A stretch of DNA of 64,000 nucleotides, taken from the NCBI GenBank assembly GCA_956465555.1, contig OY101115.1:2728001-2792000 (forward strand), read 5' to 3'. This document shows positions 38,563-49,053 of the stretch, in pieces; position 1 is the stretch's first letter; each line of letters begins with the position of its first letter. The stretch comes from Nitzschia sp. pyKryTriq1. Its lineage: Eukaryota; Bacillariophyta; Bacillariophyceae; Bacillariales; Bacillariaceae. The notes beneath the pieces are model-generated. The model was given only the letters and a program-made list of their open reading frames with translations, was not told where the DNA came from and made no database searches. Position numbers and translations under genes: made by a program.

Positions 38563-40191
38563 ATGAGTGAAGATCGGCGTTCCTGTGCGGCTCCATCATC
38601 ATCATCAGCAGCAACAGCAGTATACGAGTATCTACTCACATCTCATCGGAGGCTACACTATTATAAAAATAGAGGGGATCGGCATTTTCATTCATTCCAA
38701 ATGCCGGCCCATACATGTATTGAACCGATGGACGAAAACATCAGTGTCCTCTGTCTCCGGCAGAAAGTGATGTTTCGACGATTGATATGCCGAGAGTACG
38801 CCATCGTTGGTATCCTGGCGATGAATCACCTGCTGGCTTCTTGTCTTGGGTTTGCAGTGATCAAATCCCGTTATTCGCCCCGAAAGGAACTATCAGGCAC
38901 CATAGCCGATGTTCAAGGTACCAAATCTCTTCTTGCCTTGTCATCATCTAGGCCAAACGACGAACCCTACCACTGGGTCGTACCAGAGGGCACCCCTTTT
39001 GGATCCCTAGACAAGCTACAATTTCGCCCCGTACATTTGAACCAAACCAAAACTAACAGCAAGTATGAGAAGGCTGTCAGTATGCTGTGTACAGTATCTA
39101 CAAAAGCCATTGGTTTGAACTTTGCCGATATATTCTGTATTCTTGGCTTGTACTCTGCTGCCAATGAAGTGCGCGGAGACGCTGCCTTTTGTCCTGGTTT
39201 GGAGTATTCAGGAGTCATTGTCGAAGATCCCACCGGTACCTTCTCTCCAGGTCAGCGAGTTTTGGGATTCACACGCTTTGGTGCATACTCCGATATTGTA
39301 CACGTTCCGCCATACTTTCTACATCCCATGCCAGATCATTGGACGTTCGTACAAGGTGCTGGATTTCTGGTTCAGGCGTTGACAGCGTGGCATGGCCTAG
39401 TAGAAATCGGGCGATTGCCTTCATTGACAACACAATTCGAAAAGTGTGTCGTCTTGATTCATTCAGCTGCGGGAGGGGTTGGACTCTGGGCGGCAGAAAT
39501 TGCTGCACGGAGAGGAGCGACTGTTGTTGGACTCGTTGGAACGCGTAACAAAGTCCAAGTGTTTGAGGATCGTATTCTTCCACTATCGCCGCAATCGCGT
39601 GCAATGATACGGGGCGAGGAACGAACTTTTGGAAGACGTTTGGCAGACCTTTTAAGTGAAATGAATGAAGAACGTATTCCCGCTGATGTTTCTTCGAAAG
39701 AGAAACTGGAATATCTTCGCGAGGAAGGAAAGGGCGTAGACTATGTGATGGAATCACTTGGCGGAGAATACTTTACGGCAAGTTTTAATTCTTTGAATCG
39801 GGGAGGGGCTCTGGTTACTTTTGGCTCAACATCATATGTCAGCCCTGGTTTGAGCATCAACAAGATTAGGCTCATATGGCGGTATCTCACGAGACCACGG
39901 ATTGATCCTGGGACGCTGACTTCTCGAAATATTAGGCTGGCCGGGTTCAATCTGATATATCTCACTGACAAGCCCGATGAACTTAGGCAAGAGCTACGAG
40001 ACTGCATAAGTTGCTTGAATGGTGGCGAGAAGGAGGATGACACCGGTGTCTTTGCCTCCTTAGATTCGGTGACTCCACCGATCGTTGGCGAGACATTTGA
40101 CTTTCGGACCGGTACCGTCGAAGCCTTGGAACGGCTGAAAAGTGGTACCACTGTTGGAAAGGTGGTCTTGAAAACGACTCAGGAGGAATAG
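38563..40191 (+). CDS. Zinc-free MDR reductase, VAT-1/quinone oxidoreductase-like
   Basis: A single exon of up to 542 residues. The MDR body is clear: LNFADIFCILGLY, FCPGLEYSGVIVE, GQRVLGFTRFGAYSDIVHVP, GAGFLVQALTAWHGL, then the NADPH-binding VLIHSAAGGVGLWAAEIAARRGATVVG. GVDYVMESLGGEYF, GGALVTFGSTSY and C-terminal GTTVGKVVL are typical of the VAT-1 group. No structural zinc cysteines are seen, as expected. The true start is uncertain. The first ATG is 38563, but a TATA-like word near 38657 and a hydrophobic segment after the ATG at 38770 (MFRRLICREYAIVGILAMNH...ASCLGFA) suggest a later start with a signal or plastid leader. The stop is 60 bases from the convergent TRPC4AP-like stop. Confidence 0.85.
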   Translation: MSEDRRSCAAPSSSSAATAVYEYLLTSHRRLHYYKNRGDRHFHSFQMPAHTCIEPMDENISVLCLRQKVMFRRLICREYAIVGILAMNHLLASCLGFAVIKSRYSPRKELSGTIADVQGTKSLLALSSSRPNDEPYHWVVPEGTPFGSLDKLQFRPVHLNQTKTNSKYEKAVSMLCTVSTKAIGLNFADIFCILGLYSAANEVRGDAAFCPGLEYSGVIVEDPTGTFSPGQRVLGFTRFGAYSDIVHVPPYFLHPMPDHWTFVQGAGFLVQALTAWHGLVEIGRLPSLTTQFEKCVVLIHSAAGGVGLWAAEIAARRGATVVGLVGTRNKVQVFEDRILPLSPQSRAMIRGEERTFGRRLADLLSEMNEERIPADVSSKEKLEYLREEGKGVDYVMESLGGEYFTASFNSLNRGGALVTFGSTSYVSPGLSINKIRLIWRYLTRPRIDPGTLTSRNIRLAGFNLIYLTDKPDELRQELRDCISCLNGGEKEDDTGVFASLDSVTPPIVGETFDFRTGTVEALERLKSGTTVGKVVLKTTQEE

Positions 40192-40251
40192 CGTGGTCAG
40201 ATGATGAGACAAAGAAAGCTCGAACAAAAAAGGCTCTAACATTAACCATTA

Positions 40252-43200
40252 TTACCCTCCTCGCTGCAAATTATCAACCACGCGCGCTGCTCTTTGATAG
40301 GGACTCCGAGGAAGCCTCACCGGGGATCGGACTAGTGATGTTGCTGCACCATCGTCAGCACCTAGCAATGCTACAACTTCGATCCATTCCTGAAATCTCA
40401 GATGGGAAGAAAATTCCAAAGACAATCGATCACGTCCGCGGTGGGTGTAGTATTCGACCCAAAACCAAAGAACCTCGCGAAAGTTCCTCAAGACATCACT
40501 CCTATCTCCAATTTCATTGTTGCTACCATTTGTCATTGACGCTCGGCGTGTCAAGGAAGCTCGCCGAGCATAAGGAGCCGGAGGCGTTTCTCGGTCAATA
40601 TCCATGTACATCATAGCTTGCATGAATGCGCGATCGATCACATTGTCGTTGCGGACCGCATCCATAGCCCTTCGTTTCGTCTCGCGCTCCTCCTCGTTCA
40701 TTCTTCTCAAGTCTTGTAGAAGCGTGTGAAGTTGCTTGCGTCGATAGGAGAAAATAGCAATCACAACAGCTGTATTCAAACAACATATGTTCTCGTGGTT
40801 GATATTTCTTAAGTCCACAACTCCAAGCAAATCTCGCAAAAGCCTTGTTTGATTCGCCGCAAGAAACCAAGACAGCCTTTCCACAGTATTGGGGGCATGT
40901 GCGGCACTTGAAAGCGAATCTCCCACCGGCGTAAAGACCCACCCAAAGTGCCCTACGCCATCATGAAGCCCAACCGATGGTACATCTTCGGTTTCTGGTG
41001 GTTTCATCCCGTACGTGTTGATTGTTCCCATGGCCGGAAACCAATCCGAAGGGCGGCCTGCGTCACTACGACTCTCGGCTGTTGAGTCATTAGGATTAGC
41101 GTCTCCGTCTGCATTAATGTTAATCAAGAAACTGTCCCACCACGAATGAGTCAGGTACGACCTTGAGAACACTCCATTATTGCTTCTCCACTTCCCGGGG
41201 CGACCCACAAAAAGCTCTGGGTCTAGATGTAGGGGCATCAAGTCAGACGAAGAAGATATGCGTTCCAAACTCAGCAAGAGCGATCGAATGAATACGTTCG
41301 AATCAACGAGGTTCGCTGCTGCGACACTCATAAGTTTTCTGAAACTTTCTTCGTCAAGGTCCGCGACAAGAAGTCGAAGCACCTCAGCGTTTCCCTTACA
41401 AAGTTCGCCCAGGAGATCGAATGAAGTCTGGAGACTGCCGGCGCAGTGAAGTCGTTGACTTGTAATATCACCAATCAAGTGCTTGAGCAGGCCTGATCGG
41501 GCCACAAAGATTTGTTCCACCGGTGAAGAGCCGCGGAGGTACGATTCCACACAACTCGCTAACCAAAATCGATAAGGAGACTCATCCGACTCTCCCATGA
41601 ATGCGGCGATTATTTTGGAAAGCAGACCGGGTCGCATGCGCGACGTGTTGAATTCCTCGTCCATACGTGCCCTGAAGACAAACTTCCGCTCCGGTTTGCT
41701 AAGAAGAAGACGTCGGCCTGAGTAATTATCACAGTCCCTGTCGCAGAAATTGTGGAGTAGTCGAAGATATTGCACGCACAGTGCGCTTTCGGGTGTGCAT
41801 TCGCAACCAGGGCCATGGATGCCTGTGGCCTGGGGACCGTTCCCATCACCGGTTGCATGGGGATTACTCGGACTCCTCTGTGGCACATGCTGTCTGGTAG
41901 GAGATAAAGAGTCCCAGGGTAGTCGCTGGAACATATCATCCAAAATTGGTATAACCCCACATTCATTCAACATTTCCTGCGCGTCAATCTTTCTGCGGCC
42001 GCCAAGGAGGGTGCATAAAACGAATAGTACTTCCACCTGGTATGGTCCAAGCAATAGAGCGTTGAACTGCAAAGAGTTTGCGGCGTCTTCGGGTGAGCTT
42101 ACGCGGGGGCGACGTTGGCCTGGGGGATGGTATGCCGAGAACGAGTCTCGAAGACTATTTCCACCATCTAACCCGATCCCAACAACTTGCACCGGTAGAT
42201 TAGTGCTTTCGTCGTCATCAGCTCCTCCATTTGGATTGAGACGCTGCACTAGAACCTGCTCTGTCAATATGCCCGCAGCAGAACCCAACCCATCCAGAGA
42301 TGCTGCCTCAGACGTGGAAGGATCTGAGTCTCTGCCATTTTCGCTCTGCTCTCGTCGACGTGATCGATTTGGCCTGGACCTCCCCACAACAACACCAGCC
42401 TGTTGAGCAGCGCTGATGACATGAATGATGTGCCCAAGTTGGTTTGTGGGCTCGCCTTGGTTTCCCATCAAAACACTGGAGAGGCTTTCGAGCATATCAG
42501 CGACAGATCCAAGTTCACTCAGTTGCGGAGCTTCGGTGCCCCCCAGGCCATACTCGACCAGTAACTTTCTTGCAAGACCTTCAAGCCTGTCGATCTCGTC
42601 CCAGTTGTCCAACTCGTTAAGCCCGAGCATCACTAACGTGTCAGCGATAAACGGGAAATGTGCCATGACATGGTACGGGGAGCTTCGTCGCAAGCTGGGA
42701 GCGAAATTCATTACACGAAGGAGCTTCAGCAATCTTCGAGTCAATTCTTCATCGCCCAGCAAAATGGACTGATTCATGTCGACCGTGGAATCCCTGCCTG
42801 CTCTCGCCGCTCGGTTCCTTCGTAGCTGTAACAATTCGATGGATTTCAAGACGGCGGGACTTTCCAAGAGTTGACGGTCTTCCGGTTCAAACACCAGCAA
42901 CGCCAAGATGCGACAGAAATGTGCCAGCTGTCGGCAATTGAACCCTCCCCATAGCCTGTAGAGATCGGGAACGTTCCCTAGGAAAAATGTAGTTGGAGGT
43001 GCTATTCGAACCGTAGGCTGGAATCCAAGATCAGCTCCGTCTGGCAAAGAGTCGGCTGCATCTGGCGATGGTTGAGGCGGGGAATGGGACTGAAGGCTCA
43101 GAATTTCTTCAATAAGGGCGGCAGCACCGTCGAAGCAAGAATCGTGCGATAAGAGGGTGAATAAAAATGGTACGAATTCTCCATCATCAAAAATGATTTC

Positions 43201-45114
43201 ATTTTCCACCAGCGAAGGAATAGCATAGGCGAGCTCACGTAAGGATGCCAGCGTCTCGTTCCAGCATGGTGCAAGACGATTTGCAACCAACTCTGAACTT
43301 AAATCTCTAGCGTCATACGTCCTTGCCATTTCGGCACCCACAAAACTGGGCTCTCTGAACACTCGTATCAGTACTTCAACACCACCCGACAAAACAAACG
43401 CATCTCGCTCCAGTCCCAAACGGCCACCACCGGCGTAGAATGAGGATGCCGTTGGTGGCAAATTAGGATCGTTCACAGTCGTCGATGACAGTCCCTGGTT
43501 TGCGGCCGATGGATCTCCGATTAACCTGGGAGATATTCTAGAAATAACTGTCTGTGTTTCTGCCCAATCACCGCTATCAATAACCTCAGATAAAAATGCC
43601 ACTTCAGAGCACATCCCACCAGCTGGTCGATCCAGAGCACCAAGCAATGCATGACCCCCCATAGCTTGAAGCCGCCGTGCGGCAGGCTCTAAATGGCGCG
43701 ACTGCATCCTGCCCGTTGTCTCTCTTGCCAGCAACGAAAAAACAACATTCGGGCCTCCATTGGTCGTGGACGGTCGCCCATCCTCCGCGGAATCGTTGCT
43801 GCCACTTCGGGTCATACTCATCCGTCTGCGGTAGGTTGGCCCATGGGAAGCCGATCCTCTACGACTGACTGGGGGAGCATTTCCTCGCACACCACCGCTT
43901 TGATTCGAACTTCGCCGAGAGTTTGTACTTTCGTTGGTGGGTCTTCTTCGACTGTAATAATTGGCGAGTGTACCCCCGTGCATATTGCCACTTCCGACCA
44001 GAGAGCCTCGACGGCCGCCTCCTTGAAAGCTCCCTAAGCTGCTGCGCCTTCCAAATTCACTCCCCAGCGTACTCGCAGTACTCCGTCTTCGACCAGGACC
44101 CCACATGGCGAATCCTTCGCTTCGATCGTCTTCATCTTCTGGCAGACACAAAATAGGTGCCACTGAACTATATCCCAGAATGAGAGTCTCCAGGCTCCTG
44201 CCCATCCATTCGGAATAACGACTCCCTTGAGGGAAGAAATCTGGCGCGGGCATAGCCATAGCAGGACCACAATCATCCTCGCCTGCCACACTACTTCCTT
44301 CGTGCTGTATCAAATATGGCATGTTTGGATCGTGTCCTTGAGTGGACACCATCACGCTGGCGCCAGCAAGAGAAGTAGTGTACTCTCCTTCGCTGGTATC
44401 TACTGCTGGGGTCACCAGAACTGGAGGAGGATGCACCCACTCCTGACGAGGCTGCTCCAATGGTGACATTGGTTGAAGTGGTTGTTCCTGGTCGGATGAC
44501 GTTTCTGTAGCAGAAGATGGGTCAGGCGTTTGAAACTCATGCGCTGCCCCCTCACCAGTCATTGCAACGGAAGAAGCCCCAGAACGTGATCTAGCTCCAT
44601 TGGTCGGACCGGGAGACAAATAGGAGGCGCTGTCGCCCAGAAGGTCTTCTGGGTATTCGTTCGCAAAACTTTCGCATGGTAAATCCACATCCATGTCTTC
44701 AGCCCGCAAACTCCGGCTCGAATCAATAACGGACAAACCCAGAATGCGATCCCGGCGAGACGAGTCCTCTATCTCCTGCGACAGAGGTAAACGAGGGAAG
44801 CTCTTTGGGCCGTCACCGCCATCACTGGTTCCCGAGTTGGGTTGCTTTGATTTTCTCTTTGATGACGATTCTCCGTCTTGTGCTCCTGTTTCTTCCCGTA
44901 ACGCAGGCAATAAGTCATCCTCTCCTGCTGCTCGCGACGGAAAGCTATGTTCTCCATCATGGTTGTTTACTCGGGGTACGCGTGACCTCGGTCGAGCAGT
45001 GGGAGAGATAGCAGATGGAAAGCTACCTGGATTGGTTGGAGTTCCTTCTAACGATTGGCGAGAGCCCCGCCTCCTTTCGGGTGGTCGTCGAGGCGCCGAG
45101 TGTGACGAGCCCAT
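40252..45114 (-). CDS. TRPC4AP/TRUSS homologue (DUF3689), large
   Basis: A single 4.9-kb exon encodes 1620 residues, twice the human protein. The N-terminus MGSSHSAP is a candidate N-myristoylation signal. Residues 1-480 are disordered, Ser/Arg/Gly-rich. The conserved part begins near 500 and shows armadillo-like helices. Diagnostic blocks are LLGPYQVEVLFVLCTLLGGR (about 1020), CECTPESALCVQYLRLLHNF (about 1110), FWLASCVESYLRG, HLIGDITSQRLHCAGSLQTS, and near the end NFREVLWFWVEYYTHRGRDR plus SLEFSSHLRFQEW. Human TRPC4AP is a DDB1-CUL4 substrate receptor and a TRP-channel and TNF-receptor partner. A ubiquitin-ligase role here is inferred from that. The gene is divergent from the ADCK2-like kinase. 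Confidence 0.88.
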   Translation of the reverse strand: MGSSHSAPRRPPERRRGSRQSLEGTPTNPGSFPSAISPTARPRSRVPRVNNHDGEHSFPSRAAGEDDLLPALREETGAQDGESSSKRKSKQPNSGTSDGGDGPKSFPRLPLSQEIEDSSRRDRILGLSVIDSSRSLRAEDMDVDLPCESFANEYPEDLLGDSASYLSPGPTNGARSRSGASSVAMTGEGAAHEFQTPDPSSATETSSDQEQPLQPMSPLEQPRQEWVHPPPVLVTPAVDTSEGEYTTSLAGASVMVSTQGHDPNMPYLIQHEGSSVAGEDDCGPAMAMPAPDFFPQGSRYSEWMGRSLETLILGYSSVAPILCLPEDEDDRSEGFAMWGPGRRRSTASTLGSEFGRRSSLGSFQGGGRRGSLVGSGNMHGGTLANYYSRRRPTNESTNSRRSSNQSGGVRGNAPPVSRRGSASHGPTYRRRMSMTRSGSNDSAEDGRPSTTNGGPNVVFSLLARETTGRMQSRHLEPAARRLQAMGGHALLGALDRPAGGMCSEVAFLSEVIDSGDWAETQTVISRISPRLIGDPSAANQGLSSTTVNDPNLPPTASSFYAGGGRLGLERDAFVLSGGVEVLIRVFREPSFVGAEMARTYDARDLSSELVANRLAPCWNETLASLRELAYAIPSLVENEIIFDDGEFVPFLFTLLSHDSCFDGAAALIEEILSLQSHSPPQPSPDAADSLPDGADLGFQPTVRIAPPTTFFLGNVPDLYRLWGGFNCRQLAHFCRILALLVFEPEDRQLLESPAVLKSIELLQLRRNRAARAGRDSTVDMNQSILLGDEELTRRLLKLLRVMNFAPSLRRSSPYHVMAHFPFIADTLVMLGLNELDNWDEIDRLEGLARKLLVEYGLGGTEAPQLSELGSVADMLESLSSVLMGNQGEPTNQLGHIIHVISAAQQAGVVVGRSRPNRSRRREQSENGRDSDPSTSEAASLDGLGSAAGILTEQVLVQRLNPNGGADDDESTNLPVQVVGIGLDGGNSLRDSFSAYHPPGQRRPRVSSPEDAANSLQFNALLLGPYQVEVLFVLCTLLGGRRKIDAQEMLNECGVIPILDDMFQRLPWDSLSPTRQHVPQRSPSNPHATGDGNGPQATGIHGPGCECTPESALCVQYLRLLHNFCDRDCDNYSGRRLLLSKPERKFVFRARMDEEFNTSRMRPGLLSKIIAAFMGESDESPYRFWLASCVESYLRGSSPVEQIFVARSGLLKHLIGDITSQRLHCAGSLQTSFDLLGELCKGNAEVLRLLVADLDEESFRKLMSVAAANLVDSNVFIRSLLLSLERISSSSDLMPLHLDPELFVGRPGKWRSNNGVFSRSYLTHSWWDSFLININADGDANPNDSTAESRSDAGRPSDWFPAMGTINTYGMKPPETEDVPSVGLHDGVGHFGWVFTPVGDSLSSAAHAPNTVERLSWFLAANQTRLLRDLLGVVDLRNINHENICCLNTAVVIAIFSYRRKQLHTLLQDLRRMNEEERETKRRAMDAVRNDNVIDRAFMQAMMYMDIDRETPPAPYARRASLTRRASMTNGSNNEIGDRSDVLRNFREVLWFWVEYYTHRGRDRLSLEFSSHLRFQEWIEVVALLGADDGAATSLVRSPVRLPRSPYQRAARVVDNLQRGG

Positions 45115-45891
45115 AACTATGAGCCAGAAAGTCCTGAGTCTCCCCTGTATTTACACGACAACGAGAGCAAGAAATCCCTAGAAGATGCCGATAGGATCAA
45201 AAGGTTCAACCTTTTAGCGATACGGTAGGCAAAGGGTTTGGGTTTTAGTTTGCAACACCTCGCAAACCGCAGACTATTATTGCTGCCTTTATGTTTGGGG
45301 TTCAGCGTTCAGCAGGTCATCTTTCATGTAAAACGAAAACAAAAAAGCACGAAAGAAAAGTTTTCAGAAAGCGGTACACGTACGGTACACGGAACCGAAC
45401 TGATACAAACGCGTTGAATAAGTCGAAATCATCCCATAGAGAAGGGCGTGATTTGACTCTTCATTATATTCTTCTTTGATTTTATAAAGAAGAATAACTT
45501 TTAACGCGTAATGTTGGAGTGAAAAAAGAAGCTGTCAAACTGCCAGACTCTGTGGTTCGACTCCTTTGACCTCGAATATTCAGTTTTCGGACAAATATGA
45601 ACAACGGACAGGTGGGAAGGGCTTGATTGAAGTTGGGTTCTACTACCCGTACGTGTACCGTACTGGTACGTAAAATCAAGTACAAACTCTACGTCTCGAA
45701 TAATGGGTACTGTACGACGAGTACGAACGAGGCGAACATCGAATGACGCGAACGCGTCACAAATTTTCAATTTTCAAGATTCAAGATTCAAGATGATGAT
45801 GAGCATGAGACGCAACTTTCCATTTTCAAAAATCGCCATTATCCATCCTATCCGATAATAAGTCTCCACTAACCCTTTGAAGGTTCCTGGT
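45115..45891. other. Divergent promoter region with palindromic words
   Basis: 777 bases between the TRPC4AP-like and ADCK2-like starts. Bases about 45640-45725 contain GTACGTGTACCGTACTGGTACG and similar words; a short direct repeat (TTTTCAAGATTCAAGATTCAAGATG) lies at about 45772-45793. No gene is supported. Confidence 0.45.
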
Positions 45892-47974
45892 ATGCTAGCA
45901 CGAGCTTGTATCCATTCCTCCACACCCAGAGCAGCCAACAGGCTCGCTACTTCTATCGGTTCTGTCCGACCCCCGACAAAATGTGGCACCCATCACACAC
46001 TGATGGGAAAGCGCCTGTTTTCGGCCCCAATCGCCCCTCAAATTAGACCCAATAACAACATCAATTATTATTTGGGTAATTTGCAGTTGCAAGGAGCCTG
46101 GATTGGAACGGTTATGGTTGGATGTGCCTGGACCATGGTAGCCCCGAGCAATATTTTTTGGAATGCCTCCAACACCACCAATTGCGATGTTGCTTTGACA
46201 GTGGAAGAATCCAGCCAAAAAGCAAGCAAAACATTGACCATCAAACTCCAAACGGTGGACCCTACTCGTCCAAAATATTCGAAATCGGCGTGGGACGAAG
46301 TGAAACGGGCGGTGCGTCTTGTACGGCGTGTCATCAAATTGATGTTCGCAATGACACCCGTTGTGGCCCTATACCCCCTCCATTATCTGCTAACTATGAT
46401 ATTTGTGCTTCCCGAGAATGACGAGGAAGACGATGCTCACCAGGTGGCCTTGGCAAGTCTCCTAAATCTTCCCAGTAGCCCAATGGACTGGTATTATCGA
46501 GTATGTTTGCATTGTGTCGAGTGGAGTGGAGCCGCAGCGATCAAGATAATGCAATGGGCTGGATCTCGACCAGACATGTTTGGTGAAGCCTTCTGCGCCG
46601 TCTTTTCGCAGCTCCATGATGATACGACGCCACACGCTTGGAAGCACACGGAACAAACCTTACGTGAAGCATATGGAGATGACTGGCAAGATCACCTTCG
46701 ACTCTATGGGATTTTGGGGAGTGGATGCATTGCGCAGGTCTACAAGGGTGCGATTTTCGACAAGAATGGGAAGGAGCAACCAGTAGCCGTCAAGGTGAAG
46801 CATCCGAACGTCGATGATGACATTGACGCAGATTTGGATATTATGCGGGTATCTATGCACATTCTGGAGCGCATTCCCGTTGATGTCTTTCGAAATCTGA
46901 AATGGTTGAATCTACCCGGTTTCATCGAAGAGGTGGCAACCATGTTGAGTATTCAACTTGATCTTCGACAGGAGGCTGACCACCTCGTACGATTCAATGA
47001 GAACTTCAAGAACGATGACGAAATCATTTTTCCAAAGGTATGTTCATGGTGATTGATGGTCAGTCCTTAAAGGTTCTCTCAATGACGCTCAATCGCATAT
47101 TTCTACAATAACATCTCTCCAACTTTAGCTCGTGGAAGGTTATGAACCGGCCAGAGATGTGCTCGTTGAAACATTTTGTGAAGGTCAGCCCATCATGGAC
47201 TTTGTTCGAAATAATACCGAAAACCAGTCCGTTCTGCATAACATGTGCAAGTCTGCCATTAAAGCGGTCTGTCAAATGATTTTTCTTGATAACTTTGTAA
47301 GTTTTCTTGGTCGCAGTCGACGGATCGAGTGAATAAGGAATCATCATCAATCTCTCTCACTCTCACACCCACACCCACCCCTTCAACAACAGATTCATGG
47401 AGACTTGCATCCTGGAAACGTCCTTGTGAACAAGGACAAAAAGTTTGTCTTGTTGGACGTTGGAATCGTAGTTGAGAATAACAAGGAGGATCATCGTCTA
47501 ATCAGCGACGTTCTGGCCGCTTTTATTCGGAAAGACGGTAGAACTGCTGGGCGCCGCATGATGGAAGATTCCAACATGCGGATGAAAGAGGAGGGTGGAT
47601 ATGCACTGGAAGAGGAGCACTTTTTAGACAAGATTGAGAGCTTGACCATCAAAGCTAGTGAACAAGGCTACCTAATGGAACATCTCGGGACTTATATTGC
47701 AACCATTTGCAATGCAGCCGCGAAACACCATGTCATGCTCAACCAGGCGTTCATCTCTGCAGCGCTCGCAGTTAAGGTCCAAGAGGGCATTGCTCTAGCC
47801 TTGGATCCGTCGATTCAAATCTGGAGAATAGCCATCCCCATCATTCTAGAGGGAGAACGACGACATGGTTACGTTGCCGACCGAGCAAAGGAATTGCTGG
47901 ACTTTAGAGGTTTCTTTGACTGGCTACGAGGGACCAACAAAGATACCAGGAGGAGCGAGGGAACACGCGTATGA
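45892..47974 (+). CDS. ADCK2: ADCK2-like UbiB-family atypical kinase, mitochondrial
   Basis: UbiB/COQ8 relatives are atypical kinase-like ATPases linked to coenzyme Q and lipid metabolism. Three exons, 45892-47037, 47129-47296 and 47393-47974 (introns of 91 and 96 bases), give 631 residues. The start is basic and Ser/Arg-rich, consistent with a mitochondrial presequence. The signature helix is EWSGAAAIKIMQWAGSRPDM, with the KxGQ motif reading KIMQ. MFGEAFCAVFSQLHDDTTPH and WKHTEQTLREAYGDDW follow as in ADCK2. Kinase motifs are ILGSGCIAQVYKG, VAVKVKHP (ATP lysine), HGDLHPGNVLV (catalytic loop) and LLDVGIV in place of DFG. A later segment has LNQAFISAALAVKVQEG. The first ATG in frame is used. 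Confidence 0.92.
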
Positions 47975-48134
47975 ATGCATGGAGAATGGAGGAATCACCA
48001 GCAATACGACTTGACGGCTGTACAAAATACTACAAGTACCAGGTTGTATACTAGCTAATGCCAACCTAGCTACTGCACGTACATTCTGATCGTTGGTGGC
48101 CTTCGTAGTACAGTACTTCGTGTAACAGATAGTT

Positions 48135-48557
48135 CTAGAAGAATCCTTTCGCATGCGCATTGTTTAGAAAGCCGGCCCGTTTGAGCTGATAATTGTGCCG
48201 CTTGACAGACTCGGGATCCAGATTCTTTCCATCCCAGTTGGAGACTACGCGTCCATTGGCATCTCGCAGCGTCCCGCCCTGATTCTCCAACCGCTCCCCA
48301 TCTTTGTACACCCATTTCCCTCCTAGACTACTACTAGTAGTAGGTCCTGCTGCTTCTTTGGGTGTGACCATTCGCAAAAAGGAAAGGCGATCGTCCGCTG
48401 CTTTCAGACGAGCGTCGACAGATTCACCTTCCGAAAGAGGCTGCCGAAAACTTCGCCGTAATTCTTTCCAACTGGAGGCCAATTGTTTCGCAGGAAGGCG
48501 TTGCACGAGCCTCGCGACTTCTCGATATTTGTGAAGGACGACGGAATGGCTCGCCAT
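48135..48557 (-). CDS. Small LYR-motif-like protein
   Basis: A single exon encodes 140 residues. VVLHKYREVARLVQRLP resembles the LYR tripeptide helix (here KYR) of Complex1_LYR proteins. SWKELRRSFRQPL with a conserved-type Phe follows, then a helix with DRLSFLRMVTPK. The C-terminal half (GGKWVYKDGERLENQGGTLR, DGKNLDPESVKRHNYQLKRA) is not part of the family core and may be lineage-specific. LYR proteins are small mitochondrial adaptors for Fe-S cluster delivery or complex assembly. That role here is inferred from the short motif only. The gene is convergent with the ADCK2-like kinase gene and divergent from NUP93. Confidence 0.7.
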   Translation of the reverse strand: MASHSVVLHKYREVARLVQRLPAKQLASSWKELRRSFRQPLSEGESVDARLKAADDRLSFLRMVTPKEAAGPTTSSSLGGKWVYKDGERLENQGGTLRDANGRVVSNWDGKNLDPESVKRHNYQLKRAGFLNNAHAKGFF

Positions 48558-49053
48558 CTTTTAAAATATTGTTCTTCTGAAAAACGAAATGTCCAACCTC
48601 GTCACCCAGAAGTCAATCCTTCCCCAGACGGGTACAGTACCAGTACTTGTATTGCCAAGGCAAGATGATCTCTTGTGAGTGCTTAGTTACTACAACATAT
48701 TGTTGTCTTTCTTCTGTTTTTGCCGCCGTGGTGATGCGCGGTGGTTATTGGTGGTTTCTACGACATTGGATTTTTTTGATGGGTAACTTGGAGTCCATTT
48801 AGTCGACTACCATGGCGTCTGTCTGCCCCCGCGCACTGCTGCGAAGCAAAAAAATGGCAACTGCGGTACTGGTATCGTTACGAATGAATGATGATGATTG
48901 ATGATTCTTCGTACGCCAAAAACCAAGACGACAGCAGATGACAATGATGGCACTGGACTGAAGCAATTATTGCACCCCAAGCAATCATCCATTTGTCTTC
49001 ACCAACAATCAGAACTAGGTACATACCTTCGAGGAGAAGAATAAAAAAGAAGA
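48558..49053. other. Divergent promoter between LYR-like gene and NUP93
   Basis: 496 bases with a GTACAGTACCAGTAC cluster at about 48631-48645. No coding signal is seen. Confidence 0.45.

Noticed and set aside
41750-42406. 218-codon open frame on the strand opposite the TRPC4AP-like gene
   Set aside because: It is antisense to a conserved coding region, has no recognisable domain, and reflects codon bias of the real gene.
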